64,000 nucleotides of DNA, taken from positions 2,848,885-2,912,884 of the forward strand of contig JAJEKV010000017.1 of NCBI GenBank assembly GCA_021234155.1, read 5' to 3'. A program made the translations under genes and the position numbers. The notes below the pieces were generated by a model. That model did no database searches. It worked only from the letters and a program-made list of their open reading frames with translations, and was not told where the DNA came from. This DNA is from Isoetes taiwanensis (Eukaryota > Streptophyta > Lycopodiopsida > Isoetales > Isoetaceae). Shown piece by piece: positions 12,601 to 22,766 of this stretch; positions within the stretch are counted from its first letter, which is position 1, and every line of letters begins with the position of its first letter.

Positions 12601-13221
12601 CACATCATATCCCATCTTATTTGCACCTGTGTGCACAAACATTTCAAAAAAAATCCATCTCAAACTCGAGTTACCATTTTTTGCATTCTGTATGATACAA
12701 ATCCAGACTGATATCCACAAAACAGTGCCAAAAAAATAGTTTTAGAGATTCAAATTTTGATTTGGCAGCATGCTCCTTACCTCTGAAGTCTAAAAAGCAT
12801 CCTAGTTTTGGAATTTCCTTGAAATTCAATTTACAACTCAAGTTACAAAACTCTGAGCTCTGTTTGCCACATTGACTGGTATTGACCAAAAATTGACCCA
12901 ACTTTGAGATCGAATATCTCACAGATCAAGACTCATACTTGGTCAAGATCTTTACCTTTGCTTGCCTACAACTTTTCTGAGTAAGTCACAGTCATCTGAC
13001 CTTGGAAATCAATCTGCATACGAGATCTGTGTTGATTTGAACAGGGGGTCCAAAATCCAGAATTGGGAAAGGTATAAAAACTCTATGATTCAGCTTTTTC
13101 TTTGGAAAATTCCTGTGTAGATTGATCACCTTAAGTGATCTGGAGGTTCTAACTCCAACTTGGGTGAAAACTCAAGTTGGCTTCTTGTGTTTGACTCTCT
13201 AGGCCAGGTTGAGGTTCAACA
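9618..13221 (+). repeat. Left LTR of the Ty3 element (with L1 inside)
   Basis: Starts TGTTGCCCCC and ends GGTTCAACA just before the primer site. Without the L1 insert (9712-11394) it is about 1.9 kb. The segment from 11492 on matches the right LTR at 22767-24498 closely. A TATAAAAGG box near 11861 lies inside and is a plausible promoter. Confidence 0.9.
9712..11394 (+). mobile_element. 5'-truncated L1-type LINE with poly(A)
   Basis: Flanked by a direct repeat ending AGTTTGGAAGATTC (9695-9711 and 11391-11407), with a poly(A) run at 11381-11394 at its right end, the hallmark of target-primed insertion. Coding remnants begin FPWKVLPGNVCTKLLGIPFG and continue LQKHLNWWKGSKLSMAGRIT, then SKVLVSKFIWS. 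These align with residues after the reverse transcriptase of the longer L1 at 41095-46819 (FPWKVLPHGKATKLLGIP, SKILISKFI). Several frame changes are present. It is absent from the right LTR, so it arrived after the Ty3 insertion. Confidence 0.85.
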
Positions 13222-13224
13222 TCT

Positions 13225-13242
13225 TGGAGGTCCTACCGAGAT
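13225..13242 (+). promoter_or_regulatory. Primer-binding site, tRNA-Gln-like
   Basis: TGGAGGTCCTACCGAGAT starts 4 bases after the left LTR. It matches the complement of the 3' end of plant tRNA-Gln as I recall it, with about two mismatches. Position and TGG start fit a minus-strand primer site. Confidence 0.65.
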
Positions 13243-13262
13243 CTTCCTGGATCTCAGAACTC

Positions 13263-14576
13263 ATGGCTCCAAAGCAAAAATTTCCAGCAGAATCAGAACC
13301 ATTGGAGGATGTTGATGTATCAGATCATTGTAGAGAGAGGCCATTGCCTTCAAGCTTCTCAGCTAGCTTACTTCAGAACATGCCATACCAATTTGAGTTG
13401 AATGTCCCTGTTCCTTTGCCTACCTTTGATTCCAGTATGAGTGCTAACCACTTTTTGAGAATATTTGAAGACTACTACAGGGATTATGGTTTCAAGAAAG
13501 GATGCAAGCTTTCAGAATTTGAAAAATGTTTCAAAGATGAGAGTGAAGCTGGTGCTTGGTTAACTTATAAAAAGTTGATGGGTACCACCTCATGGGATGA
13601 ACTTATCAAGAAATTTCTGGATAGATTTGGTAAGTTAGCTGCTCCACAAGATTTGGTTAATGAATTGCAAGGTTTTTCTATACATGCAGGAGAAAGTGTG
13701 AACCAGTACAAGGAAAGGTTTAGTACATTCATGAGCAGGTGTCAGAAAGCACAAATCACCATCCCAACTCTGTTCTTAGTTACTGCTTTTATTAATGGTC
13801 TGCAAAGAAGACCAGATATCCAAAGAAAACTGCTCAAAATCCAAGCTGCTGAAGGGTTTGATTCCATATACAAAGTCTTTGCCAAAACCACTGATTTAAC
13901 CCAGATGCTTTCTACTTTGCCTGACAAGCACCATGCTCCTCATCATAATCATGACCCGTTTTATCCTGATGTTACTGATGCACATTATGATCATCATCCT
14001 TCTATTCCAGTCTATGCCATACAAAAAGAGAAAAAGAAATCTAAAGAGGAGGAAGCCAATTCTCAAGTTGCAGAGGTCAAGTCAGACCTATCCAAGGTTA
14101 CTGAAGCCTTAGCAGAAATAACTAAACAATTAGTTGAACTCAAGGCTGCAAGAGCAGGTAAAACTTACCCTGAATGTATTCATTGCAATAGGAATTCTCA
14201 CCCATCAGAAATATGCTATTGGCAAGTGTGCCCCAAGTGTAATAGAAAAGGTCATTTTGGAAAGGAATGTCCTGTTTGTTCTTTTTGTAAAGAGGTTGGC
14301 CATACTGATGCTAGGTGTGCTGTTAAGGAATATTTTGCTAAACAGGAAAAAGAGAAGAGACCGAGTCTAAACCCCCGTGAGAGATTTCTTGAACCAAGCA
14401 CCTCTATAAGATTTATTCAAGCTCTGAAGTTCCTAAATCAAGAAGTTATGGTGGTGCAAACCGGAAGCATGAATGAAGCTCAAGTACATGTTGAACCAAG
14501 TAGGCATTCTACTGCCAGGCCTGTACCACACAGTAGTAGAATCACCGCTCAAACCATAGCTCCACCCCTCGCCTAA
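13263..14576 (+). mobile_element. gag region of the Ty3 element (fossil)
   Basis: The coding region opens with ATGGCTCCAAAGC (MAPKQKFPAE) at 13263. A retrotransposon gag capsid domain spans roughly residues 60-210 (FLRIFEDYY, AWLTYKKL, WDELIKKFLDRFG, QDLVNELQGF, VNQYKERFSTFMSRC, FINGLQR). A His-rich linker and a coiled, charged stretch follow (EVKSDLSKVTEALAEI). Two adjacent CCHC-type knuckles come last (CPKCNRKGHFGKEC, CSFCKEVGHTDARC). It would form the particle coat and bind RNA. Part of an inactive element. Confidence 0.85.
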
Positions 14577-15023
14577 AATATGGTAAGAAAGATCAAGACT
14601 TTGATGAGGTAGATGTTTTGCTTAAAAATTCTAAGGTGAGTGTGGATCTTTTTTACTTTATTAAAGATTGCACCTAGTTATAGAAAAAGGGTACTTCAGC
14701 AAACTAATAGTGAGGTATTAAATGCTTGTGTGAATTTTACCGATGCCACTCGACCTTATTCTAGCACAAAGATGAAGAAGACCCCGGAGCATTCACATGT
14801 TCACCGCTTTAGGAGGGTATACGTTCTCTCTAATGTGTTACTTGATGGGGTTCCCCTCTAAATATCATGCCATATCATATTATGAAGAAATGTGGTTTTG
14901 AGGTGGATAAGAAAGCTTCTATGTTATTAAAATCTTTTTATAATGCTAAGATTTCTCCTATTGGTGTGGTGACTAAAGTGCCTGTTAACACGAAAGGCAT
15001 AACTCAGAAATGCTAACTTTATT

Positions 15024-16121
15024 GTGGTGGCTTTTGAAGATATAGGAGATGAATCTGATATCTATGACTTACTTTTAGGGAGGAGATGGTTAGCCGCTGT
15101 GGATGCCAGGCCAGTCTGGTCCCAAGGGAGATGTACCATCTCCAATGGCTCTCAGACTGTTACAATTTATAACCAAGAGGGCTCCTATGACTCCAAGGAA
15201 GAGGTACATTTTATTAAAGAAATGCTAATTGAAGAACCTTTGGGATCTTACAGGGTAAAAAATATAAGACCAAGAAAATATGAGATGGTTCCTCTTATTA
15301 TGGAAAGTGCACCTCCCAGCACACAAGGACCAACAGGGTTCTTATGGTTTGATGGAGGTATTTCTAAAAAATTAAATGTTGCATCATCTGCTGCTATTTT
15401 GAAGGACTCTTCTCACAAACTTTTAGCTAAAGTAGGAAGGATCTTTCCTCAAGTCACTTCTAATGTGGCAGAATATAAAGCTTTGATTGCAGGTCTCCAG
15501 GAAGCTAAATCTATGAATATTGCCAATATTCACATTTATGGTGATTCACAATTAATATGCAGACAAGTTTCAGGAGACTATCAAACAAAAAATGCAGATA
15601 TGGAGCTCTTGAAGAATCAAGCAATGGGAGTGCTCTCGAGTTTTGCTTCATGGGAAATCACTCATATCCCCAGAGAACAGAATTTTGAAGCTGATGCTTT
15701 GTGTAGAGAGACTCTCATGTCACATTTAACTGAGGGAGCTATTCCTGAAGATGATCTTGATGACAATGAGGTAAAAGCACTCTGTCCTATTTTGACCATT
15801 GATGCATCAGAAAAAAAGGAGACTGAAGAGATTGTAATCACTAAGAATGGTAAGACTCGAACCTTGTTTGTTGGGGATTTGATTGAATATCAAAACAAAG
15901 AGAACATACAAGTGTTTTTTGAAGAAAGCAAAGATGTATTTGCTTGGAATTATTCAGAGCTATCAGGTATCAAAACTGATGTATGTCAATTTGAAATTAA
16001 GATTAAAGAAGGTTGTAAACCTGTTTTTCAAAAATTAAGAAGGATTAATGCTTCACTAATGGGACTAATTAAAGATGAATTGGATAAGATGTTGGATGCA
16101 GGTGTTATTATTGAAATTATC
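15024..16121 (+). mobile_element. Ty3 pol, part 1: protease end and RNase H upstream of RT (fossil)
   Basis: It begins with the end of a retropepsin-like domain (YDLLLGRRWLAAVDARPVWS). An RNase H fold domain follows: FLWFDGGISKKLNVASSAA, VAEYKALIAGLQEA, IYGDSQLICRQVSG and NFEADAL give the D, E, D, D catalytic pattern of the RNase HI family. After a linker comes the start of the reverse transcriptase (CKPVFQKLRRI, ELDKMLDAGVIIEI). An RNase H of this type placed before the reverse transcriptase is unusual; in Tat-lineage Ty3 elements the extra archaeal-type RNase H usually lies near the canonical one, after RT. The composite element begins right after this part. Confidence 0.75.
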
Positions 16122-16240
16122 AATATGTAGCATTATAACAGGGGGTTTTTTTCTGTTTTTGTACTGTTTTCTCTAAGGTTTTCATATGATTTGGTGGCCG
16201 TATTCATCGAGGTGTACTAAATAGTATTTTTAGAGTGCAT
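16122..16240 (+). repeat. Conserved left head of composite element A
   Basis: Begins AATATGTAGCATTATAACAG followed by GGGG and a T-rich run. It continues through TTTTCATATGATTT and TACTAAATAGTATTTTTAGAG and ends at AGAGTGCA. The same order of blocks occurs at 34543-34661 and 61120-61238. It may be the left terminus recognised during mobilisation. Confidence 0.75.
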
Positions 16241-16928
16241 CCTTTTGTTAGCCGTTGATTTTAGAAAAGGGGGCAAATCCTGTGGTGAATAATTAGTTTT
16301 AGGGTTTTTTTTAGGGTTGTGTGGATTAGGGTTTGGTCTGGTTTTTTTTAGGCTAGGTCGAAGCAGGCAAATTCCTAGGCCTATATTTTTGTTAATTCTC
16401 GCCATGGCAGAGATTATGAATGCCTGCTCATAGGAACCGTCCGAAATTGCTGGAAAAGAGGGGAAAAGCTTTGAGGTAGAAGTTTGCCGGAATTGAAGCC
16501 AAAAACAAAAAGTAGTTTTGCTTCGTGAAAAGGACCGATGGGTGGGTTCCTATCTTTGAATTTACGTCTACATCAGGCTTCTATTCCGTTTCCCTTGAAA
16601 ACTTTGGCTCTTTAGCTAATCCATGAATATCTAGCCAGATATGATGGGTGGGTTCCTGGCTAGATCGTTGAGTCTTTATGTGTAATGTGTCTTCTCTGTG
16701 AGTCAAAACTGTAAAAGACATGGAGCTCAAAGGTGGGTCACACCAGAGAATGACCAGGGATTATGCAAACTGACAGACGCTTTCTCCAAAGTTTAAGTGA
16801 TCCAAATCTCAGATTCAAGCAAGATCGTCTGCAGCCATTTTTGTTAGAGTTTTTCTTGGTTGTCTGGTGAAGGACTCTGCAGCAGTATTGAGCATGTTCT
16901 TCATGCATGTTCGTGCGACTGAGAATCT

Positions 16929-17740
16929 GTGAGTTTAAAACCCTATGCCTTTGATGGAAAAGGTTTTGAGGGGTGGAAGCAAATGATGTGTCGGTTTCTA
17001 AAAGCAGAGCTTGTTTGGCAGATTGTTGATGGCGTTGAGCCATGCCCCAAACTTGAAGACGAAGACGAAACTGACGTGGATCAGTTGAAGGCACAACTCT
17101 TGTGGCAGTAGCGTGACGACAGAGCCCTTTCTTGCATCGCCATGTGCCTTTCAAAGAATCAACTTCAACTTGCCAAAGGTGAGCTTGATTATGGAAGCAA
17201 ACACCTCTGGGATTTGTTGAATCACAGGTATGGCAAACATAGTGAAGTGGATATTATGCAGCTTTTGAATGAATTAGAAGATATTCAATATAATGATCGT
17301 GATGACCTCAAGGTGCATATCTCCAACCCCACTAATTCTGCTTCTTCTTCTGCTCCTGCGATCAAACAAGCAGCCCAATTAGTAGAAGCCTAGGGTCAAC
17401 TTCAGAAGTTCCTATCCAAGCTATTGGGATCTTTCGACTGCCTCTTGCAGATGGAAATTTTGCTCACGTCCCAAATGCTTTGTTGGTTCTACAATTGAGG
17501 AAGAATAAGTACTGACCAACAGATAAACTTTTTTTTTTATCAAGACTCAGTCTATTTTTATGCTTCAGATGCTAATGTTTCTGATACTTTGCTTGCTCAG
17601 GGCACTCGCAATGGAAATCTTTATGAACTTCCTCTTCCTTCTTTTGAAGAAACTGCCTACTTTGTCAATAGTGATGCAGCCTCCATCCAATTATGGCACC
17701 GCAGATTGGCCCATGTCCATACCCGTCTTTGGCTTTATCG
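16929..17740 (+). mobile_element. Ty1/copia gag and pre-integrase fragments carried as cargo (fossil)
   Basis: YAFDGKGFEGWKQMMCRFLKA, WQIVDGV and LWDLLNHRYG are typical of copia gag (UBN2-type). Further on, IGIFRLPLADGNFAHVPNALLVLQL and SIQLWHRRLAHV match the gag-pre-integrase region. Pieces only, in a broken state, with the intervening polyprotein missing. They lie between the head and the PPR piece of composite element A. Confidence 0.65.
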
Positions 17741-18050
17741 AGGGGCGGGCGGTTCATCTTCACATTAATAGAGGTTTACACAGTAGTCCCTTTATTAGGA
17801 ACCTGCTCATTCAGATGTATGTACGTGGACAATGATAATTTCAGCTTATGCCCAAAATGGGCACGGTGATGAATCTTTGCGTCTTTTCCACAAATTGTTG
17901 GATGATAATTTCAAATCAGATAAGATCACCTTCATCACAGTCCTTGATTCTTGTTCCAAACCACCTGTCCTGGAAGAAGGTAAGCTGGTTCATGGACATA
18001 GGTAAGCTGGTTCATGGACATGTAGTTGTTAACAGATTTCAAATGCCCTT
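17741..18050 (+). pseudogene. PPR (pentatricopeptide repeat) gene fragment, captured
   Basis: Translated in two frames, this gives PLS-type PPR text: GFIEGRAVHLHINRGLHSSPF and RNLLIQMYVRG, then AYAQNGHGDESLRLFHKLL, DKITFITVLDSCS and LEEGKLVHGHVVVNRF. This is the plant pattern of E.G+.VH, N.Li.MY, AYAQNG, F..L, and TF..VL..C. Such proteins bind organellar RNA. The fragment covers about two repeats, contains stops after VRG and at least one frame change, and is joined directly to copia sequence (LAHVHTRLWLYRG). Its second half (from 17936) is repeated in inverted orientation at the right end of the element (19553 leftward). Confidence 0.7.
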
Positions 18051-19553
18051 TCTGAACTTGGCTGCGGGATGGGTATGCATCAGCTCACATTCGAAGAAGT
18101 GCAACGACTTATTGTTAGAGGGAAAAAAACCTTGGTGATAATAACCTGGAGCGTGCTCAGTATATGGAGCAACTTGTTAACTTGTTTCGAATTATCCGTT
18201 TTTCAAATTTCTGGAAACAACCATTAGGAATAGGGATTACCCAACTTTGTTATAAAAGTACTTGTGACATTGCCAATATCTAGCATTATAACAGGGATAA
18301 TGCCATAATGTGGTTTTCCCAAAGAAGAATTTGCAATCTTGGCAGCTCGGGGATGATTGTTTTTGATCCTATGAATATTCTTATTTATTTATGCAATGGG
18401 AATAATTTGTTTGTCTTGATGTTATTGTGCTTTTTAGTAATTAATATTTAGGCCCATAAAGTTTATCTATGTTTGCTTTAGTTAGGGCCCGAAGGGCCCA
18501 AAATTTTTTTTAATATAACAATCAACATACAACTACCATTAACGTTATTAACACAAACCATTGCATTTAACACATTTAAATTAAAATCCCCCTTAAACCC
18601 CCTTGGGTTTGGGTGCATATTCACACGGGGGGTTACTCCGGGCAACGAGAGCTGTCGGATAGGCATATTTGCCCGTTATTCCAAGATTTGGACCGTACAT
18701 AGCGATCCTCGTTTGTGGGGTATGCATGTACAAGTTTCTGTATACTGTATATTAAAGTTTGCAAAATACTATAAGGTTTGAGAGAATGTACTTAATGGTG
18801 TTAATTTTGTACATGTATTGTAAATATATTTTTGGAGCTCTCGCTGCCCTACGCAACCCCCCGTGTGAATATGCACCCAAACCAAAGGGGGTTTAAGGGG
18901 GATTTTAATTTAAATGTGTTAAATGCAATGGTTTGTGTTAATAATGTTAATGGTAGTTGTATGTTGATTGTTATATTAAAAAAAAATTTGGGCCCTTCGG
19001 CCCCTAACTAAAGCAAACATAGATAAACTTTATGGGCCTAAATATTAATTACTAAAAAGCACAATAACATCAAGACAAACAAATTATTCCCATTGCATAA
19101 ATAAATAAGAATATTCATAGGATCAAAAACAATCATCCCCGAGCTGCCAAGATTGCAAATTCTTCTTTGGGAAAACCACATTATGGCATTATCCCTGTTA
19201 TAATGCTAGATATTGGCAATGTCACAAGTACTTTTATAACAAAGTTGGGTAATCCCTATTCCTAATGGTTGTTTCCAGAAATTTGAAAAACGGATAATTC
19301 GAAACAAGTTAACAAGTTGCTCCATATACTGAGCACGCTCCAGGTTATTATCACCAAGGTTTTTTTCCCTCTAACAATAAGTCGTTGCACTTCTTCGAAT
19401 GTGAGCTGATGCATACCCATCCCGCAGCCAAGTTCAGAAAGGGCATTTGAAATCTGTTAACAACTATATGTCCATGAACCAGCTTACCTATGTCCATGAA
19501 CCAGCTTACCTTCTTCCAGGACAGGTGGTTTGGAACAAGAATCAAGGACTGTG
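17936..19553. repeat. 717-bp-arm palindrome (right end of element A)
   Basis: The left arm 17936-18652 and the right arm 18837-19553 are reverse complements with very few differences, around a 184-bp loop. The inner 170 bp of each arm and the loop are the core shared with elements B and C (GGGTGCATATTCACACGG, TTAAATTAAAATCCCCCTTA, GGGCCCGAAGGGCCC). The outer about 550 bp is private to this copy and includes the PPR piece. The right arm ends at the junction with Ty3 pol. A motif TAGCATTATAACAGGG resembling the head occurs inside each arm (18282 and, inverted, about 19196). Confidence 0.9.
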
Positions 19554-22050
19554 GAGAAAAAAAATGGTGCTTTAAGAATTTGCATTGACTATCGAGACCT
19601 CAACAAAGCTAACCATCAAAGATTGTTACCCTTTGCCCTTTTTAGAAGAGATCTTATATGCTGTAGCAGGTAAAGAGGTGTACTCATTTTTGGATGGCTT
19701 CTCAGGATTCAATCAGATTAGTATTAAAGAAGAAGACCAACCCAAGACCTCTTTTATTACCCCTTGGAGAACTTATGCAATGAAAAGAATGCCTTTTGGA
19801 CTAATGAATGCACCTGCTACTTTCCAGAGAGCCATGGATGTTATTTTTAGGCCTATGTCTCCTCAAGAATTCAGAGTTTATTTGGATGATCTTTGCTTAG
19901 GATCTCACCCTACTAATCATTTGGAATTGTTGGCAAAAATATGTTCTTTGTGTAGGGAATCTGGAGTCAACCTTAATCCAAAGAAATGTATTTTTTTTGC
20001 ATCCAAAGGACAACTTCTGGGACACGAGGTATCCAACAATGGTATACAGCAAGACAAGAAAAAAGGTTGAAGCTCTCAAAAATTGGTGCCCCCAAAAACT
20101 TGAAGCAGTCAAAAGTTTTATTGGCATGACTAGTTTTCTTAGGATGTATATTCCTAATTTTGCTCACATTATAAGTCCTATTTCTAAGCCGACAAGAATA
20201 GGCGGTGGGATTTCCAAATCGAGAGCAAGTATGTTCCCTGCCACATGGTCATCAGATTGCCAAGAGTCTTTTGAGTTGCTTATAAAGTCCATTTGTGAAG
20301 CAACTCTCCTAAAAAAACCAGATTTGGCCAAGCCATTTGAAGTCTACATTATTATTACTAAAAAGGCCATAGGCTTAGCTATTCTGCAGGACAAGCACAC
20401 CATAGCTTTTGCCAACAAATAGTGGAGTTCAACTGAAGAAAAATACACCAGAATGGAGAAAAGTGATGTTTGCTCTCATGTTTCTCATTGATGACAAGGT
20501 CATTTATTATTAAAGAGTTCAGCCTCAAGTTTATATGAAGCAAAAATCCAACAGGTTTGTTATTTGGTAAGGCCATCTCTAAACCAAAAATTCAAAGGTG
20601 GGCTTGCAAGTTACAAACCTTTGATATTTCTATAAAAGAGTTACATCAAGAAGAGTCCCAATCTTTTATTTACCTTATATTTTCTTTGACCATGAGGATG
20701 TAGTAGAAGTTGTTGATTTTGTGGATGCTTTAGCTTATTTACAGCAGGTGTGATGATGAGCAGGGCCAACAGATCTGGCAACTACCTATAAAGAATTTTC
20801 TACAATTCAAGGAGATGCCCTCGATTGACCTCGAAATCAAAAAAGGAGATTTAAAGAAAAGTGCGTTCAAAATGATTAATGATGTTTTATGTAAAGTCAA
20901 CAGGGATGGACTATTATTGAGGTGTGTCAATGAAGAAGAATCTGCTTTGATCATTAGAGAAATGCATGAAGGAGTATGTGGAGGCCATTTTGCTGGAGAT
21001 ACTACTGCCAAGAAAATTCTCAGGTCAGGTTACTATTGGCCTACAATATTTAGAGATTGTTATACTGCTATTAAATCTTGCCACAAGTGCCAAATATTTG
21101 GCAAAAGAATCCTTCTCCCAGCTGCACTAAACCCCATAATTTCTCCAGGACCTTTTCAAATTTGGGGATTAGATTATATTGGTCCTATTAACCCCTCTTC
21201 TGCAGGGCAACATCAGCACATTATTGTAGCTACAGATTATTTTACCAAATGGGCAGAGGCAATTCCTTTGAGACAGGCTAATGCCTTTACAACAGCAAAG
21301 TTCTTACATGAGTATATTTGTGCACGGTTTGGTATTCCTCTACAATTACATTCTAATAGAGGTACTCCTTTTGTGAATGAAGTCATTGCTAATTTATTGA
21401 CCATTCTTAAAGTCAAACATACCAAGAGTTCCTCCTACTATCCCCAGGGTAATGGTCAAGCAGAAGCTACTAATAAAGTTTTGAAGGGCATTTTGCAGAA
21501 AACAGTGGATGATAATAAAAAAGATTGGCATGTTAAACTAGTGGATGCCCTATGGGCTTATAGAGTCACCATCAAAGCAGCAACCACTCACACCCCTTTT
21601 AACTTAGTTTATGGCATTGAAGCTGTGCTTCCAGTAGAACTTGAGCTTCCATCTCTAAGGTTAGCTCATAAGTTGTGTTTGCCTTTTGAGTATGCCTTGC
21701 AGGAAAGACTGGATACCCTTTTGCATTTAGAAGAATATAGAATGGAAGCTGAGAATGCTAATTTGCTTAAAAAAGCCAAGGATTTGGCTGCTTTCAAAGC
21801 TGCTCATAAAATACAAGGGACCTTCAAGACTGGAGAATTAGTTCTAAAATGGAATAAATCAAGGGAGGATTCAGCTAGTAAGTTTGAAAATCTTTGGGAG
21901 GGCCCCTATGAGGTGTTGGAACCTGCAGGCACCAATTCTTATTGGTTGAAAGAATTAACTTCAGGGATGCCACTTCCAAATCCTATCAACACTATTCACC
22001 TGAAGAGGTACTGGGATCAGCACATTTGCTTGTCTCTTTTTATGCTCTAG
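19554..22050 (+). mobile_element. Ty3 pol, part 2: reverse transcriptase, RNase H remnant, integrase (fossil)
   Basis: The RT core reads KKNGALRICIDYRDLNK, YSFLDGFSGFNQI, MPFGLMNAPATFQRAMD, then FRVYLDDL (the YLDD catalytic motif) and LLGHEVS. A weaker RNase H remnant follows near 20330-20520. Integrase spans about 20815-22050, with the HHCC-type zinc region (HEGVCGGHFAGDTTAKKIL, CHKCQ) and the D,D,E core (GLDYIGPI, FGIPLQLHSNRGTPF, YYPQGNGQAEATNKVLK). A C-terminal part has GELVLKWN and FENLWEGPYEVLE. The region is inactive, with several breaks. Confidence 0.88.
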
Positions 22051-22059
22051 AATTTAAAT

Positions 22060-22766
22060 AAGTTAGAATTAAAATTAGGCTTTAGGTAGATTGGATTTCA
22101 CCCTGTTTTAAATTTAGAACTAATGTCTTCATTAAGTTTATGTTTGCAGGTTAGCCAGTATGAAGGATGAGGGAGCACCCTTTTTTCCATTTTCATTCAC
22201 CTATTTCATTGTAGTCCTGCCCCCATTTAGCCATGCTCTTCCATTTTATCTCCCCAAATGTGCACTCTGCAAATTCAGCTTCACCATCATAGCAGAGTTG
22301 CAAGATATTAAGACTAACTAGTTTGTATGTTTCCATGACAGGTGCACCCTTTTCCCATCTTTATTCATCTGCCATAAGTAGCCCTGCCTTTCATTTGACC
22401 TTTTCTTCTTGTTCTTTCATTTCCCTAAGAAGAAAGCACTCTGCAATTCAGCTTTTCCATCCTAGCAGAGTTGCTCTTGGAGATATCAAGGAGACACACA
22501 TTCTTTTGTTTTGGCGAGACTTCAACATTCTCACATTTCCCCCCCATACACCCCATTCCCATCACTATCCTATCATACTCATACTCATTCTCATTCTTTT
22601 TCACTTATCATATCCCACTTACATCTCCCCTCCACCATATTCACTTCTGTTCCACCAACATTTGCACATTTCATTCTCCCTCTACCATGACTCTCACTCA
22701 AGCACCTTGGCACAAGATTGAAGACCCTTTATGGCTGAGGGGACCAGCCATTCTTTTGTTTTGGCG
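22060..22766 (+). repeat. Ty3 3' non-coding region with a diverged tandem repeat
   Basis: Two copies of a block of about 140 bp (GCACCCTTTT..., CACTCTGCAA, TTCAGCTT, ATAGCAGAGTTG) lie at about 22178-22315 and 22342-22490. A GC-poor, pyrimidine-rich stretch follows, up to the point where the right LTR sequence begins. The words ATTCTTTTGTTTTGGCG occur at both ends of the pyrimidine-rich stretch (near 22500 and 22750). Confidence 0.6.

Larger units (their letters stand above)
16122..19553 (+). mobile_element. Composite element A: head, captured cargo, terminal palindrome
   Basis: Inserted in Ty3 pol; recognisable pol resumes at 19554. Its left 119 bp (16122-16240) matches two other places in the window (34543 and 61120). 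The interior holds copia-type gag and pre-integrase pieces, then a PPR gene piece. The right 1.6 kb is a palindrome with 717-bp arms whose core is shared with elements B and C. No transposase, Rep/helicase or reverse transcriptase is encoded, so it is non-autonomous. No clear target duplication or TC/CTRR Helitron ends are visible. The family is not one I recognise. Confidence 0.6.

Noticed and set aside
18274-18300. Further head copy of the composite family in element A
   Set aside because: AATATCTAGCATTATAACAGGG matches the first 22 bases of the head, but the following 95 bases do not. It may be an internal signal, so it is not counted as a fourth element.
16122-19553. Canonical Helitron
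   Set aside because: Gene-fragment cargo fits, and GGGCCC-type hairpins occur near the right end, but there is no TC start, no CTRR end shared by the copies, and the long variable palindromes are not a Helitron trait. A helentron-like relative remains possible.
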